The notes below the pieces were generated by a model. That model was not told where the DNA came from, did no database searches, and worked only from the letters and a program-made list of their open reading frames with translations. A stretch of DNA of 64,000 nt from Nocardiopsis sp. CNT312. GTDB lineage: Bacteria > Actinomycetota > Actinomycetes > Streptosporangiales > Streptosporangiaceae. The stretch spans positions 42,249-106,248 of the forward strand of contig NZ_AZXF01000023.1 of the NCBI RefSeq assembly GCF_000515115.1. Reading direction: 5' to 3'. Below are positions 25,483 to 34,469 of this stretch, piece after piece. Position 1 is the first letter of the stretch. Every line of letters starts with the position of its first letter. A program made the translations under genes and the position numbers.

Positions 25483-25823
25483 CCGGGTGCGGTCGGTTTG
25501 TGCCCATTTTTCGGGCGAAAGCGGTGAGACACGTAGTACATCCCAAAAAGACAACGAATCGTGTCGTACAGACGTCATCGGTGTGTAACGGTGTTGGTCC
25601 TGTTCTCCCCCGTCGAAACCAGTAGCCTGGTGCCTTGGTGGGGCCGGGACAACGGTGTTCCGGTCGCTCCGCCGACACACAGTCTGTGCGCACAGACCCA
25701 TGTCCGCCATCGCTTCCGCACGCCCAGACGCGTTCACGGAAGTTCACACAAGTTCACAGTCCGCACGGTCGAGACATCCCCCGATCGCATCCGCGACGTT
25801 GCTCACAAAGGAGTGAGAGCCAT
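25483..25823 (+). promoter_or_regulatory. Upstream region of glutamate dehydrogenase with direct repeats
   Basis: The 341-bp gene-free stretch is lower in G+C than its neighbours. It holds a perfect 16-bp palindrome GTCTGTGCGCACAGAC (25682-25697) and three GTTCAC units starting at 25732, 25742 and 25752, a strict 10-bp period, ending 67 bp before the gene start. Such tandem direct repeats are typical targets of OmpR-family regulators such as PhoP, GlnR or MtrA. No gene is seen. Confidence 0.6.
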
Positions 25824-28800
25824 ATGAACGGGCAAACCGACGTCATCCTCCAGGACCTGCTCGGCGACGCGGCCGCCAAGTGGTCTCCAGGACCACAGGC
25901 CGGCCCCGAGGACGCCGACGCCATCCGCCGCTTCCTCCCCCTGTACTACCGGCACGCGGACCTCGACGAACTCGTCGAGCGCACCCCGGACCAGATCTGC
26001 GGAGCCGCCGCGGCCCACCGCGCCTTCGCCGACCAGCGGCCCACCGGCCGCGCCAAGGTCCGCGTCTACAGCCCGACCCTCGAACAGGACGGCTGGGAGC
26101 TCCAGGCCAGCGTCCTCGAAGTGGTCACCGACAACGCCCCCTTCCTCGTCTCCTCCGTCACCATGGCCCTCGACGAGCTCGGTGCGGGCGCCAAGCTGAT
26201 CATCCACCCCCAGCTCACCGTCGGGCGCGGCCTGGAGGGCGACCTGCGCGAGATCGACCCCGAGATCGGCGGCGCCGGCCTGCTGCCCGTCGACGAGTCG
26301 TGGATGCACATCGAGATCGACCGCCAGCTCGACCCCGAGCGGATCAAGGAGATCACCGACCGGGTCGAGAGCGTCCTGGACGACGTCCGCTACGTCGACG
26401 AGGACTCCGCGAAGATGGCCGACCGCGCCATCCGGGTCGCCGACGAACTGGCCTCCCAGCCCGACCGCCTCGCGTTGGGCGGCGTCGACCCCCGTGAGAT
26501 GGGCGAGAGCGTCGACTTCCTGCGCTGGATCGCCGGACGGCACTTCACCTTCATGGGCTACCGAGAGTACGCCCTGGTCACCGACGACAACGGTGACGAG
26601 GCGCTGCGGCCCGAACCAGGGACCGGCCTGGGCCTGCTGCGCATGGACTCCTCGGCCTCCACCAGCTTCGCCGTCCTGCCGCCGGAGATCCGCGCCAAGG
26701 CCCGCGAACCCTTCATCCTGGTCCTCACCAAGGCCAACTCCCGCGCCACGGTGTACCGGCCCAAGTACCTCGACTACATCGGCGTCAAGAAGTTCGACGC
26801 CCAGGGCCGGATCATCGGCGAGCGGCGCTTCCTGGGCCTGTACACGCCCCGCGCCGACAGCACAAGCATCTCCCAGATCCCGCTCCTGCGCCGCAAGCAG
26901 GCCGAGGTGCTGTCCCTGGCCGGGTTCGAGGCCGACAGCTACGACGGCAAGGACCTCGTCGAACTGCTGGAGACCTTCCCCCGCGAGGAACTCCTCCAGA
27001 TCCCGGCCGGCGAGCTGTACAGCATCGTCCGCGGCGTCCTGCGCCTGCGCGACCGGCGCGGCACCAAGCTGTTCATGCGCCGCGACACCTACGGCGGCCG
27101 GTACATGTCCTGCTTCGTGTACATGCCGCGCGACCAGTACAGCACCCGTGTGCGCCTGGACATCCAGAACGTCCTCGCTGAGGCGTTCCAGGGCGCCTCC
27201 ATGGACCACAACGTGATGATCGGCTCCGCGCCGCTGGCACGGCTGTACTTGGTTGCGCGCGCTCGGCACGGACAGACCCTCGCCGACATCGACCAGGTCG
27301 CCCTGGAGGAGAGGGTCCGCGAGGCAGCCCGCTCCTGGGACACCGACTTCGACGCCGCCCTCACCGAGCGCTTCGGCGCCACCAGGGCCACCGAGTTCAA
27401 GGACCGCTACGCCGCGGGCATGAACGAGGCCTACCGGGTCGACAACCCCCCGGAGATCGCCGCTGGCGACATCGCGGCCTTGGAGCGGCTGATCGGCCGG
27501 ACCGGGCCCGACGAGCGCCGGGGCGAGTTCTGCGCCGAGCTCTACCGGCGCGGCGAGGACGCCGACGGCTGGCGGTTCCGCCTCTACCGGATCGGCGACC
27601 CCGTGTCGCTGAGCCGGATGCTGCCCGTCCTGGAGCACCTGGGCGTCGAGGTCGTCGACGAGTGGCCCTACGACATCACCGTCAAGGACGTCGGCCGCGT
27701 GTGGATCTACGATTTCGGCCTCGGCCCGATCCCCGCCTCCGACCTGCCCGCCGAACGGCTCACGGAGCTGTTCGAGGACGCCTTCGACGCCTCCTGGCGC
27801 GACCTCGGCGAGTCCGACCCCTTCAACGCCCTCGTGGTACGGGCCGGACTCGACTGGCGCCAGCTCAGCGTCCTGCGCGCCTACGCCAAGTACCTGCGCC
27901 AAGCCGGGGCCACGTTCACCCCCGACTTCCTGGCCGACGTGCTCTGCTCCAACGTCTCCATCGCGGGACTGCTCGTCGAGCTCTTCGAGACGCGCTTCGA
28001 CCCCGACCGCGCCGATGAGGGCCGCGACGAGCAGGCCGACGCACTGGTCGGCAAGATCGAGGCCGAGCTGGAGTCGGTCGCCAGCCTGGACCACGACCGC
28101 ATCCTGCGCTCGTTCACGGCGGCCATCACCGCCACCCTGCGCACCAACCACTACCAGGGCCACCCCTACCTGGTGCTCAAGCTCGACCCGAGCGCCATCC
28201 CGGACCTGCCCCAGCCGCGGCCGCGGTTCGAGATCTACGTGTACTCGCCGCGCGTGGAGGGCGTGCACCTGCGCTTCGGGTCGGTGGCCCGCGGCGGCCT
28301 GCGCTGGTCGGACCGCTTCGAGGACTTCCGTACCGAGATCCTCGGCCTGGTCAAGGCACAGATGGTGAAGAACTCGGTGATCGTGCCCAGCGGCGCCAAG
28401 GGCGGGTTCGTCTGCAAGCGCCTGCCCAAGGACGGCACCCGCGAACAGGTGGGCGCCGAGGTCGTCGCCTGCTACGAGCAGTTCGTGGGCGGCCTGCTCG
28501 ACATCACCGACAACCTGGTCGACGGCCGTGTCGTCCACCCCGACCGCACGGTTCGCCACGACGCCGACGACTACTACCTGGTGGTGGCCGCCGACAAGGG
28601 CACGGCGACCTTCTCCGACATCGCCAACGAGATCTCCCACAAGCGCGGTTTCTGGCTCGGCGACGCCTTCGCCTCCGGCGGTTCGGTGGGCTACGACCAC
28701 AAGGCCATGGGCATCACCGCGCGCGGCGCCTGGGAGTCGGTGACCTACCACTTCCGCGAGATGGGCGTGAACGTGCAGGAGGAGCCGTTCACCGTCGTGG

Positions 28801-30689
28801 GGATCGGCGACATGTCCGGTGACGTTTTCGGCAACGGAATGCTGCTGTCCAAGCAGATCAGGCTGGTGGCCGCCTTCGACCACCGCGACGTCTTCCTGGA
28901 CCCCGACCCCGACCCGCAGGCCTCCTGGGACGAGCGCGAGCGCCTGTTCCGGATGCCGCGCAGCACCTGGTCCGACTACGACCCCGGGCTCATCTCCGAG
29001 GGCGGCGGCGTGTACTCGCGCTCGCTCAAGTCGGTGCCGATCAGCCCGCAGGTCAGGGCCGTGCTGGGTATCGGTGACGAGGTCACCTCGCTCACCCCCG
29101 CCCAGCTCGTCCAGCACATCCTCACCGCCCCGGTCGACCTGCTGTGGAACGGCGGCATCGGCACCTACGTCAAGGCGAGCACCGAGACGCACGCCGACGT
29201 CGGCGACAAGGCCAACGACCAGGTTCGTGTGGACGCCGACCAGGTGCGTGCCAAGGTCGTGGGCGAGGGCGGCAACCTGGGCCTCACCCAGCCCGCGCGG
29301 ATCGAGTACGCGCGCGGCGGCGGGCGGATCAACACCGACTCCATCGACAACTCCGCCGGCGTGGACACCTCCGACCACGAGGTGAACATCAAGATCATGC
29401 TGGATCGCGAGGTCCAGGCCGGACGGCTCTCCCGTGAGGAGCGCGACAGGCTGTTCATCGACATGACCGATGAGGTCGCCTCGCTCGTCCTGGACACCAA
29501 CTACGCGCAGAACACGGTGCTCTCGGCGGCGCGCAAGCAGGCCTCGGACATGCTGCACGTCCACGGCCGGTACATGCGCCACCTGGAGCGCAGGAAGGTC
29601 CTCAAGCGCAAGCTGGAGGACCTGCCCTCGGACAAGGCGCTCGCCGAGCGGCGCGCCGCGCGCCAGGGCCTGACCGGGCCGGAGTTCTCGACGCTGCTGT
29701 CCTACACCAAGATCGACCTCAAGGACGAGGTGGAGGCCTCGGACCTGCCCGACGACCCCTACCTGGCTGACACGCTGACCGGCTACTTCCCCACACCGCT
29801 GCGCTCCGACCGCTTCGCCGAGGGCGTGGCCTCGCACCCGCTGCGCCGGGAGATCATCGTCAACCAGGTCGTCAACCAGATGGTCAACCGCTCCGGGGTG
29901 ACCTTCGCGTTCCGGCTCAACGAGGAGCTGGGGTCGGGGCCGGCCGACATCGCCCGCGCCTTCCTGGTGGTCCAAGAGGTGCTGCGCCTGCCCGGGTACT
30001 GGGACGAGGTGGAGGAGCTGGACCACCGGATCTCGGTGCGCAACCAACTGTCGCTGCTTCTGGAGATCCGCAAGCTCGCTGAGCGCTCCGCGCGCTGGCT
30101 GCTGCGCAACCGCACCTTCCCCTTCGACATCGCCGGTGAGATCGGCTACTTCGCCGACGGGGTGGGCGAGATCCTGCCGCGCCTGGCCGACCTGGTCAAG
30201 GGGCGCGACCGGGAGGCGTTCCTCCAGCGGCGGGACCGGTACGTGTCGATGGGGGCACCGGAGGGGCTCGCTGAGCGGGTGGCCGTGATGGTGCCCGCCT
30301 ACTCCACCCTGGACCTGGTGGAGATCGCGCACCGCACAGGCCGGCCGGTGGAGGAGGTCGCCGAGATGTACTTCGAGCTCGCCGACCGGATCAACATCAG
30401 TTGGTGGCGCGAGCGGATCATCGACCTGCCGCGCGACGACCGCTGGGGCACGATGGCGCGCTCCTCGCTGCGCGACGGCCTCTACGCCGCCCACGCCGAC
30501 CTCACCGCGCGCGTGCTGGAGTCGGGCCGGGCCGACTCCGCCGAGGAGCAGTTCCGGGTCTGGGAGGAGGAGAACCGGGAGCGGGTGGAGCTGGCCGGGA
30601 TCACCCTCTCGGAGATCCAGGAGAGCGAGCGCTTCGACCTCACCACGCTGTCGGTGGCGCTGGAGTCCGTCCGCTCGCTGGTCGACTGA
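25824..30689 (+). CDS. gdhB: NAD-dependent glutamate dehydrogenase, large (~180 kDa) class
   Basis: The 1621-aa product fits the L-180 class of NAD-GDH, which deaminates glutamate to 2-oxoglutarate and ammonia. The N-terminal half holds ACT-like regulatory segments. The catalytic core includes RGGLRWSDRFEDFRTEILGL and the Lys-bearing PSGAKGGFVCKRLP near 850-890. The dinucleotide-binding part lies near 1020-1160 (VGIGDMSGDVFGNGML, VVGEGGNLGLTQ), and the long C-terminal helical region is present. The ATG at 25824 follows AAAGGAG. The 1653-aa minus-strand frame covering it is antisense shadow. Three upstream direct repeats suggest nitrogen, phosphate or envelope-linked control. A hairpin follows the stop. 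Confidence 0.95.
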   Translation: MNGQTDVILQDLLGDAAAKWSPGPQAGPEDADAIRRFLPLYYRHADLDELVERTPDQICGAAAAHRAFADQRPTGRAKVRVYSPTLEQDGWELQASVLEVVTDNAPFLVSSVTMALDELGAGAKLIIHPQLTVGRGLEGDLREIDPEIGGAGLLPVDESWMHIEIDRQLDPERIKEITDRVESVLDDVRYVDEDSAKMADRAIRVADELASQPDRLALGGVDPREMGESVDFLRWIAGRHFTFMGYREYALVTDDNGDEALRPEPGTGLGLLRMDSSASTSFAVLPPEIRAKAREPFILVLTKANSRATVYRPKYLDYIGVKKFDAQGRIIGERRFLGLYTPRADSTSISQIPLLRRKQAEVLSLAGFEADSYDGKDLVELLETFPREELLQIPAGELYSIVRGVLRLRDRRGTKLFMRRDTYGGRYMSCFVYMPRDQYSTRVRLDIQNVLAEAFQGASMDHNVMIGSAPLARLYLVARARHGQTLADIDQVALEERVREAARSWDTDFDAALTERFGATRATEFKDRYAAGMNEAYRVDNPPEIAAGDIAALERLIGRTGPDERRGEFCAELYRRGEDADGWRFRLYRIGDPVSLSRMLPVLEHLGVEVVDEWPYDITVKDVGRVWIYDFGLGPIPASDLPAERLTELFEDAFDASWRDLGESDPFNALVVRAGLDWRQLSVLRAYAKYLRQAGATFTPDFLADVLCSNVSIAGLLVELFETRFDPDRADEGRDEQADALVGKIEAELESVASLDHDRILRSFTAAITATLRTNHYQGHPYLVLKLDPSAIPDLPQPRPRFEIYVYSPRVEGVHLRFGSVARGGLRWSDRFEDFRTEILGLVKAQMVKNSVIVPSGAKGGFVCKRLPKDGTREQVGAEVVACYEQFVGGLLDITDNLVDGRVVHPDRTVRHDADDYYLVVAADKGTATFSDIANEISHKRGFWLGDAFASGGSVGYDHKAMGITARGAWESVTYHFREMGVNVQEEPFTVVGIGDMSGDVFGNGMLLSKQIRLVAAFDHRDVFLDPDPDPQASWDERERLFRMPRSTWSDYDPGLISEGGGVYSRSLKSVPISPQVRAVLGIGDEVTSLTPAQLVQHILTAPVDLLWNGGIGTYVKASTETHADVGDKANDQVRVDADQVRAKVVGEGGNLGLTQPARIEYARGGGRINTDSIDNSAGVDTSDHEVNIKIMLDREVQAGRLSREERDRLFIDMTDEVASLVLDTNYAQNTVLSAARKQASDMLHVHGRYMRHLERRKVLKRKLEDLPSDKALAERRAARQGLTGPEFSTLLSYTKIDLKDEVEASDLPDDPYLADTLTGYFPTPLRSDRFAEGVASHPLRREIIVNQVVNQMVNRSGVTFAFRLNEELGSGPADIARAFLVVQEVLRLPGYWDEVEELDHRISVRNQLSLLLEIRKLAERSARWLLRNRTFPFDIAGEIGYFADGVGEILPRLADLVKGRDREAFLQRRDRYVSMGAPEGLAERVAVMVPAYSTLDLVEIAHRTGRPVEEVAEMYFELADRINISWWRERIIDLPRDDRWGTMARSSLRDGLYAAHADLTARVLESGRADSAEEQFRVWEEENRERVELAGITLSEIQESERFDLTTLSVALESVRSLVD

Positions 30690-30696
30690 GGAAGGC

Positions 30697-30740
30697 CCGG
30701 GGACGGTCCGGCCCCGCACCGGTGGCCGGGCCGTCCCCGG
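30697..30740 (+). terminator. Hairpin terminator after gdhB
   Basis: Arms of 17 bp (30697-30713 and 30724-30740) pair with a single G-T mismatch and a 10-nt loop, starting 8 bp after the gdhB stop. Confidence 0.75.
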
Positions 30741-30792
30741 CCGCCGGTCCTCCTCGGTGATCATCCCGGCCGACAGACCCTAGACTGGGCGC

Positions 30793-31911
30793 GTGGCAGA
30801 AATGGACCCAGCAGAGAAGATCAAGGAGCTCGCGGCGACCCTCGCGAGCGTCACCTCAGTCCTGGACATGGACGCTATGCGCACGGAGATCGCGGAGCTG
30901 CGCGAGCAGTCCGCCGATCCCGAGCTGTGGTCGGACCAGGCCAACGCGCAGAAGGTGACCCGGCAGCTCTCCAGCCTGGAGTCCATCGTCACCAAACTCG
31001 AAGGGGTGGAACAGCGCCTCGACGACCTCGGCGTGCTCTACGAGCTCGCCGCGGCCGAGGAGGACGCCGACACCCGCGCGGAGGCCGACCGCGAGCTGGA
31101 GCAGTTGCGCAAGGAGATCGGCGAGCTGGAGGTGCGGACCCTGCTCAACGGTCCGCACGACGAGCGCGAGGCCCTGGTGACGATCAACTCCCAGGCAGGG
31201 GGGGTCGACGCCGCCGACTGGGCGCAGATGCTCCAGCGCATGTACCTGCGCTGGGCCGAGCGGCACGGGTACCCCACCGAGATCTACGAGACCTCCTACG
31301 CGGAGGAGGCGGGCATCAAGTCCACGTCCTTCGCGGTCAAGGCGCAGTTCGCCTACGGCACCATGCGCGGTGAGCACGGCACGCACCGCCTGGTGCGCAT
31401 CTCGCCGTTCGACAACCAGAACCGGCGCCAGACGTCGTTCGCGGGCGTGGACGTGGTCCCGGTCGTGGAGCAGAGCGACCACATCGAGATCGACGAGTCC
31501 GAGCTGCGCGTGGACGTGTACCGCTCCAGTGGGCCCGGCGGCCAGGGCGTGAACACCACCGACTCGGCGGTGCGCATCACCCACATGCCCTCCGGCATCG
31601 TCGTGTCCTGCCAGAACGAGCGCTCGCAGTTGCAGAACAAGGCCACCGCGATGTCGATGCTCCAGGCCAAGCTACTGGCACGCAAGCAGGCGGAGGAGCA
31701 GGCGGCCCTGGACGAGATCCGCGGCGACTCGGTGAGCAGCTGGGGGACCCAGATGCGCAACTACGTCCTGCATCCGTACCAGAACGTGAAGGACGTGCGC
31801 ACCGGTGTGGAGACCGGCAACACCTCGGGTGTGCTGGACGGCGACATCGACGAGTTCATCGACGCGGAGATCCGCTGGATGCGCAGCCGGGAGAGGAACG
31901 ACGGGCGGTAG
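30793..31911 (+). CDS. prfB: Peptide chain release factor 2
   Basis: This 372-aa protein has the RF2 tripeptide SPF ([18 protein letters not shown]) for UGA/UAA recognition and the GGQ loop [18 protein letters not shown] for peptide release. The gene is in one frame: the programmed +1 frameshift of E. coli prfB is absent, as usual in actinobacteria. There is no Shine-Dalgarno before the GTG at 30793, but a TAGACT hexamer sits at 30781-30786, about 7 bp upstream. The mRNA may therefore be leaderless. It precedes ftsEX-smpB-ssrA, the usual actinobacterial order. Confidence 0.97.
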   Translation: MAEMDPAEKIKELAATLASVTSVLDMDAMRTEIAELREQSADPELWSDQANAQKVTRQLSSLESIVTKLEGVEQRLDDLGVLYELAAAEEDADTRAEADRELEQLRKEIGELEVRTLLNGPHDEREALVTINSQAGGVDAADWAQMLQRMYLRWAERHGYPTEIYETSYAEEAGIKSTSFAVKAQFAYGTMRGEHGTHRLVRISPFDNQNRRQTSFAGVDVVPVVEQSDHIEIDESELRVDVYRSSGPGGQGVNTTDSAVRITHMPSGIVVSCQNERSQLQNKATAMSMLQAKLLARKQAEEQAALDEIRGDSVSSWGTQMRNYVLHPYQNVKDVRTGVETGNTSGVLDGDIDEFIDAEIRWMRSRERNDGR

Positions 31912-32219
31912 CGGTCGACGTCTGCTTGGTACCGCTGAGGCTCCGGTTCCCGTATGGTGAGCCGTATCCCAATGGTGATGATCGTGGCCGACGGACCGGG
32001 ATGAAACGGATATACATGAACGTTATCATCGGTTGATGTCTCCGATATGCTCGGGTCCGTCGCACGACCGTCCCATGGCCGGGCGAGTGTGGCACGATCG
32101 GGACAATCCGGGCCGCTTACGCCTCTACACTGTCGTTGGCCGTGTGGCCGGTACGATCCCGCGGGGGAGTCACGCTTCGACGCGGTTGCCCATACCTTCG
32201 AGAACCTTGTGATGCGCCT
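31912..32219 (+). promoter_or_regulatory. Intergenic region upstream of ftsE
   Basis: This is a 308-bp gene-free stretch with somewhat lower G+C. A TACACT hexamer at 32126-32131 could be a -10 element for the ftsEX-smpB unit. I see no ORF with codon bias, no RNA gene and no strong hairpin. Confidence 0.4.
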
Positions 32220-32909
32220 GTGATCCACTTCGACAACGTCACCAAGGTCTACACGACCCAGAAACGCCCCGCGCTCGACGGTGTTTCCATCGACGTAGAC
32301 AAGGGCGAGTTCGTCTTCCTCGTCGGCCCGTCCGGCTCCGGCAAGTCCACCTTCCTGCGGCTGGTGCTCAAGGAGGAGAAGCCCGACAAGGGACGCGTCC
32401 ACGTCGCCGGCAAGGACCTGGCGCGCCTGTCCAACTGGAAGGTGCCCCACCTGCGGCGGCGTATCGGCTGTGTCTTCCAGGACTTCCGCCTGCTGCCCAA
32501 CAAGAACGTGTTCGAGAACGTGGCCTTCGCCCTGGAGGTCATCGGCAAGCCCCGGCGGTTCATCCGCAAGGTCGTGCCCGAGGTCATCGAACTCGTCGGC
32601 CTGGAGGGCAAGGCCGGGCGCATGCCCAACGAGCTCTCCGGCGGTGAGCAGCAGCGTGTCGCCATCGCTCGCGCCTTCGTCAACCGCCCGCAGATCCTGC
32701 TGGCAGACGAGCCGACGGGAAACATCGACCCGGCGACCTCCATCGGCATCATGAAGGTGCTGGACCGAATCAACCGCACGGGAACCACCGTCGTCATGGC
32801 GACGCACGACGCCGCCATCGTCGACTCGATGCGCAAGCGCGTGATCGAACTGGAAGAGGGCCTCGTGGTTCGCGACCAGACGCGCGGCGTCTACGGCCAG
32901 GCGTACTGA
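32220..32909 (+). CDS. ftsE: Cell-division ABC-type ATPase FtsE
   Basis: This 229-aa ABC ATPase has Walker [10 protein letters not shown], signature [15 protein letters not shown], Walker [13 protein letters not shown] and the switch His in MATHDAAIV. The sequence [11 protein letters not shown] at the start and the length match FtsE, which with FtsX couples ATP hydrolysis to septal peptidoglycan hydrolases. The start is set at GTG 32220 by family length; the Shine-Dalgarno is weak. FtsX follows 84 bp downstream. Confidence 0.95.
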   Translation: MIHFDNVTKVYTTQKRPALDGVSIDVDKGEFVFLVGPSGSGKSTFLRLVLKEEKPDKGRVHVAGKDLARLSNWKVPHLRRRIGCVFQDFRLLPNKNVFENVAFALEVIGKPRRFIRKVVPEVIELVGLEGKAGRMPNELSGGEQQRVAIARAFVNRPQILLADEPTGNIDPATSIGIMKVLDRINRTGTTVVMATHDAAIVDSMRKRVIELEEGLVVRDQTRGVYGQAY

Positions 32910-32993
32910 CCTTCCCGCGCTCGGTGCCGGCCGCCGATCGTCGCTGCGAAGACCGGCGCGGCGAAGCTCCCAAGGATGGACCTTTAACAGATC

Positions 32994-33905
32994 ATGCGAG
33001 CACAATTCGTTCTCTCCGAGACCTGGATCGGCCTGCGCCGAAACCTGACGATGACCATCGCGGTCATCACGACGGTGGCCATCTCCCTGGCCCTCTTCGG
33101 TGGCGGTCTGCTGGTCAACCAGCAGGTCTCCGAGATGCGCAGCTACTGGGACCAGCGGATCACGTTGACCATCTACATGTGCAACGAGATCTCTCCCGCG
33201 CAGACCTGCCAGGACAACGGCCCGGCGACCGACGCGGACCGCGAGGCCCTGCGGGCCGACCTCGACGACATGCCGCAGGTGGAGGGCTACACCTACTTGA
33301 CCGCGGCCGAGGCCTGGCAGGACTTCCAGGAGCGGATCGGCTCCTCCAACGAGGCGCTGGCGGAGGCGGCGCAGGAGGGTGACATCCCGGACAACTTCCG
33401 GGTGCAGCTCACCGACCCCTCCCACTACGACACCGTGCGCAACGCGGTCACGGGCAGCCCCGGAGTGGACTCGGTCTCCAGCGACCAGAGCGTGCTGGAC
33501 AAGTTCTACGACCTGCTCGACGGCCTCAAGTGGGCGGCGCTGGTGGTCGCGCTCGTGCAGCTCGCCGCTGCGGCGCTGCTGATCGGCAACACCATCCGCC
33601 TGTCCGCCTACAGCCGCCGCCGTGAGACGGGCATCATGCGGCTGGTCGGTGCGTCCAACTTCTACATCCAACTGCCGTTCCTTCTGGAGGGCGCGGTCTC
33701 GGGCCTCATCGGTGGTCTGATCGCCGCCGGCTTCATCGTGGCCACCCGCTACACGCTGCTCACCCAGATCGAGGCCTGGTTCCAGTTCGACGTCGGCCTG
33801 GGGACCGGATCGCTGCTGTACGTCATCGGCGTGTCGATCATCCTCGGCGTGCTGCTGTGTACCGTCACCTCGTTCCTCACGCTGCGCCGCTACCTGAAGA
33901 TCTGA
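32994..33905 (+). CDS. ftsX: Cell-division ABC-type permease FtsX
   Basis: This 303-aa membrane protein has the FtsX layout. A first helix near 20-45 is followed by an extracytoplasmic domain (about 45-175, with a Cys pair in [12 protein letters not shown]), then three helices at about 180-205, 230-255 and 275-297. The cytoplasmic loop [16 protein letters not shown] contacts FtsE. In actinobacteria the outer domain activates a NlpC/P60 hydrolase (RipC-type). No such hydrolase gene lies next to it here. Confidence 0.94.
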   Translation: MRAQFVLSETWIGLRRNLTMTIAVITTVAISLALFGGGLLVNQQVSEMRSYWDQRITLTIYMCNEISPAQTCQDNGPATDADREALRADLDDMPQVEGYTYLTAAEAWQDFQERIGSSNEALAEAAQEGDIPDNFRVQLTDPSHYDTVRNAVTGSPGVDSVSSDQSVLDKFYDLLDGLKWAALVVALVQLAAAALLIGNTIRLSAYSRRRETGIMRLVGASNFYIQLPFLLEGAVSGLIGGLIAAGFIVATRYTLLTQIEAWFQFDVGLGTGSLLYVIGVSIILGVLLCTVTSFLTLRRYLKI

Positions 33906-33981
33906 TCCGGCGGGGCTGCCCGCCGACCCGCGGCGGCCGCGGAGAGCGGGTCCGCCGCCGACCGTTGAAAGGGATTCCACA

Positions 33982-34446
33982 GTGGCACGGGAAACCGGGC
34001 AGAAGCCCATCGCGCGGAACCGGCGTGCCCGGCACGACTACCACATCGACGAGACCTACGAGGCCGGTCTGGTCCTGACCGGGACCGAGGTGAAGTCCCT
34101 CCGGCAGGGCCGGGCCTCGCTCGTCGACGGTTTCGCCCACGTCCAGGACGGCGAGGTGTGGCTGGAGGGTGTCCACATCCCGGAGTATTCGCAGGGAACC
34201 TGGACAAACCATGCAGCTCGCAGATCCCGTAAGCTACTCCTGCACCGCGAGCAGATCTCCCGGCTCATCGGTAAGACCAATGAGCCCGGCCGCACCCTGA
34301 TCCCTCTGTCGCTGTACTTCAGCGACGGTCGGGCCAAGGTCGAGCTCGCTCTGGCTCGCGGTAAGCGTGAGTACGACAAACGCCACGACATCGCCGAACG
34401 TGAGGCCAAGCGGGAGATGGAACGCGCGCTTCGCCGGCGGCGGTGA
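33982..34446 (+). CDS. smpB: tmRNA-binding protein SmpB
   Basis: This 154-aa OB-fold protein opens with [25 protein letters not shown] and has [15 protein letters not shown] and the basic C-terminal tail [26 protein letters not shown]. It delivers tmRNA to stalled ribosomes. The GTG at 33982 follows GAAAGGGA. The tmRNA gene itself lies 2.4 kb downstream (36864-37234), separated by the PBP-like lipoprotein gene, with which smpB overlaps or nearly overlaps. Confidence 0.97.
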   Translation: MARETGQKPIARNRRARHDYHIDETYEAGLVLTGTEVKSLRQGRASLVDGFAHVQDGEVWLEGVHIPEYSQGTWTNHAARRSRKLLLHREQISRLIGKTNEPGRTLIPLSLYFSDGRAKVELALARGKREYDKRHDIAEREAKREMERALRRRR

Positions 34447-34469
34447 GTGCGCCGAAAGGAACACACACG

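Noticed and set aside
25803..30764. Minus-strand open frame of 1653 codons opposite gdhB
   Set aside because: It is a GC-bias shadow of the glutamate dehydrogenase gene: its composition (runs of Gly, Val, Asp, Leu) mirrors the antisense frame and it has no motifs.
30793..31911. Programmed frameshift in prfB
   Set aside because: The whole RF2 coding sequence is in one frame and no internal UGA slip site exists.
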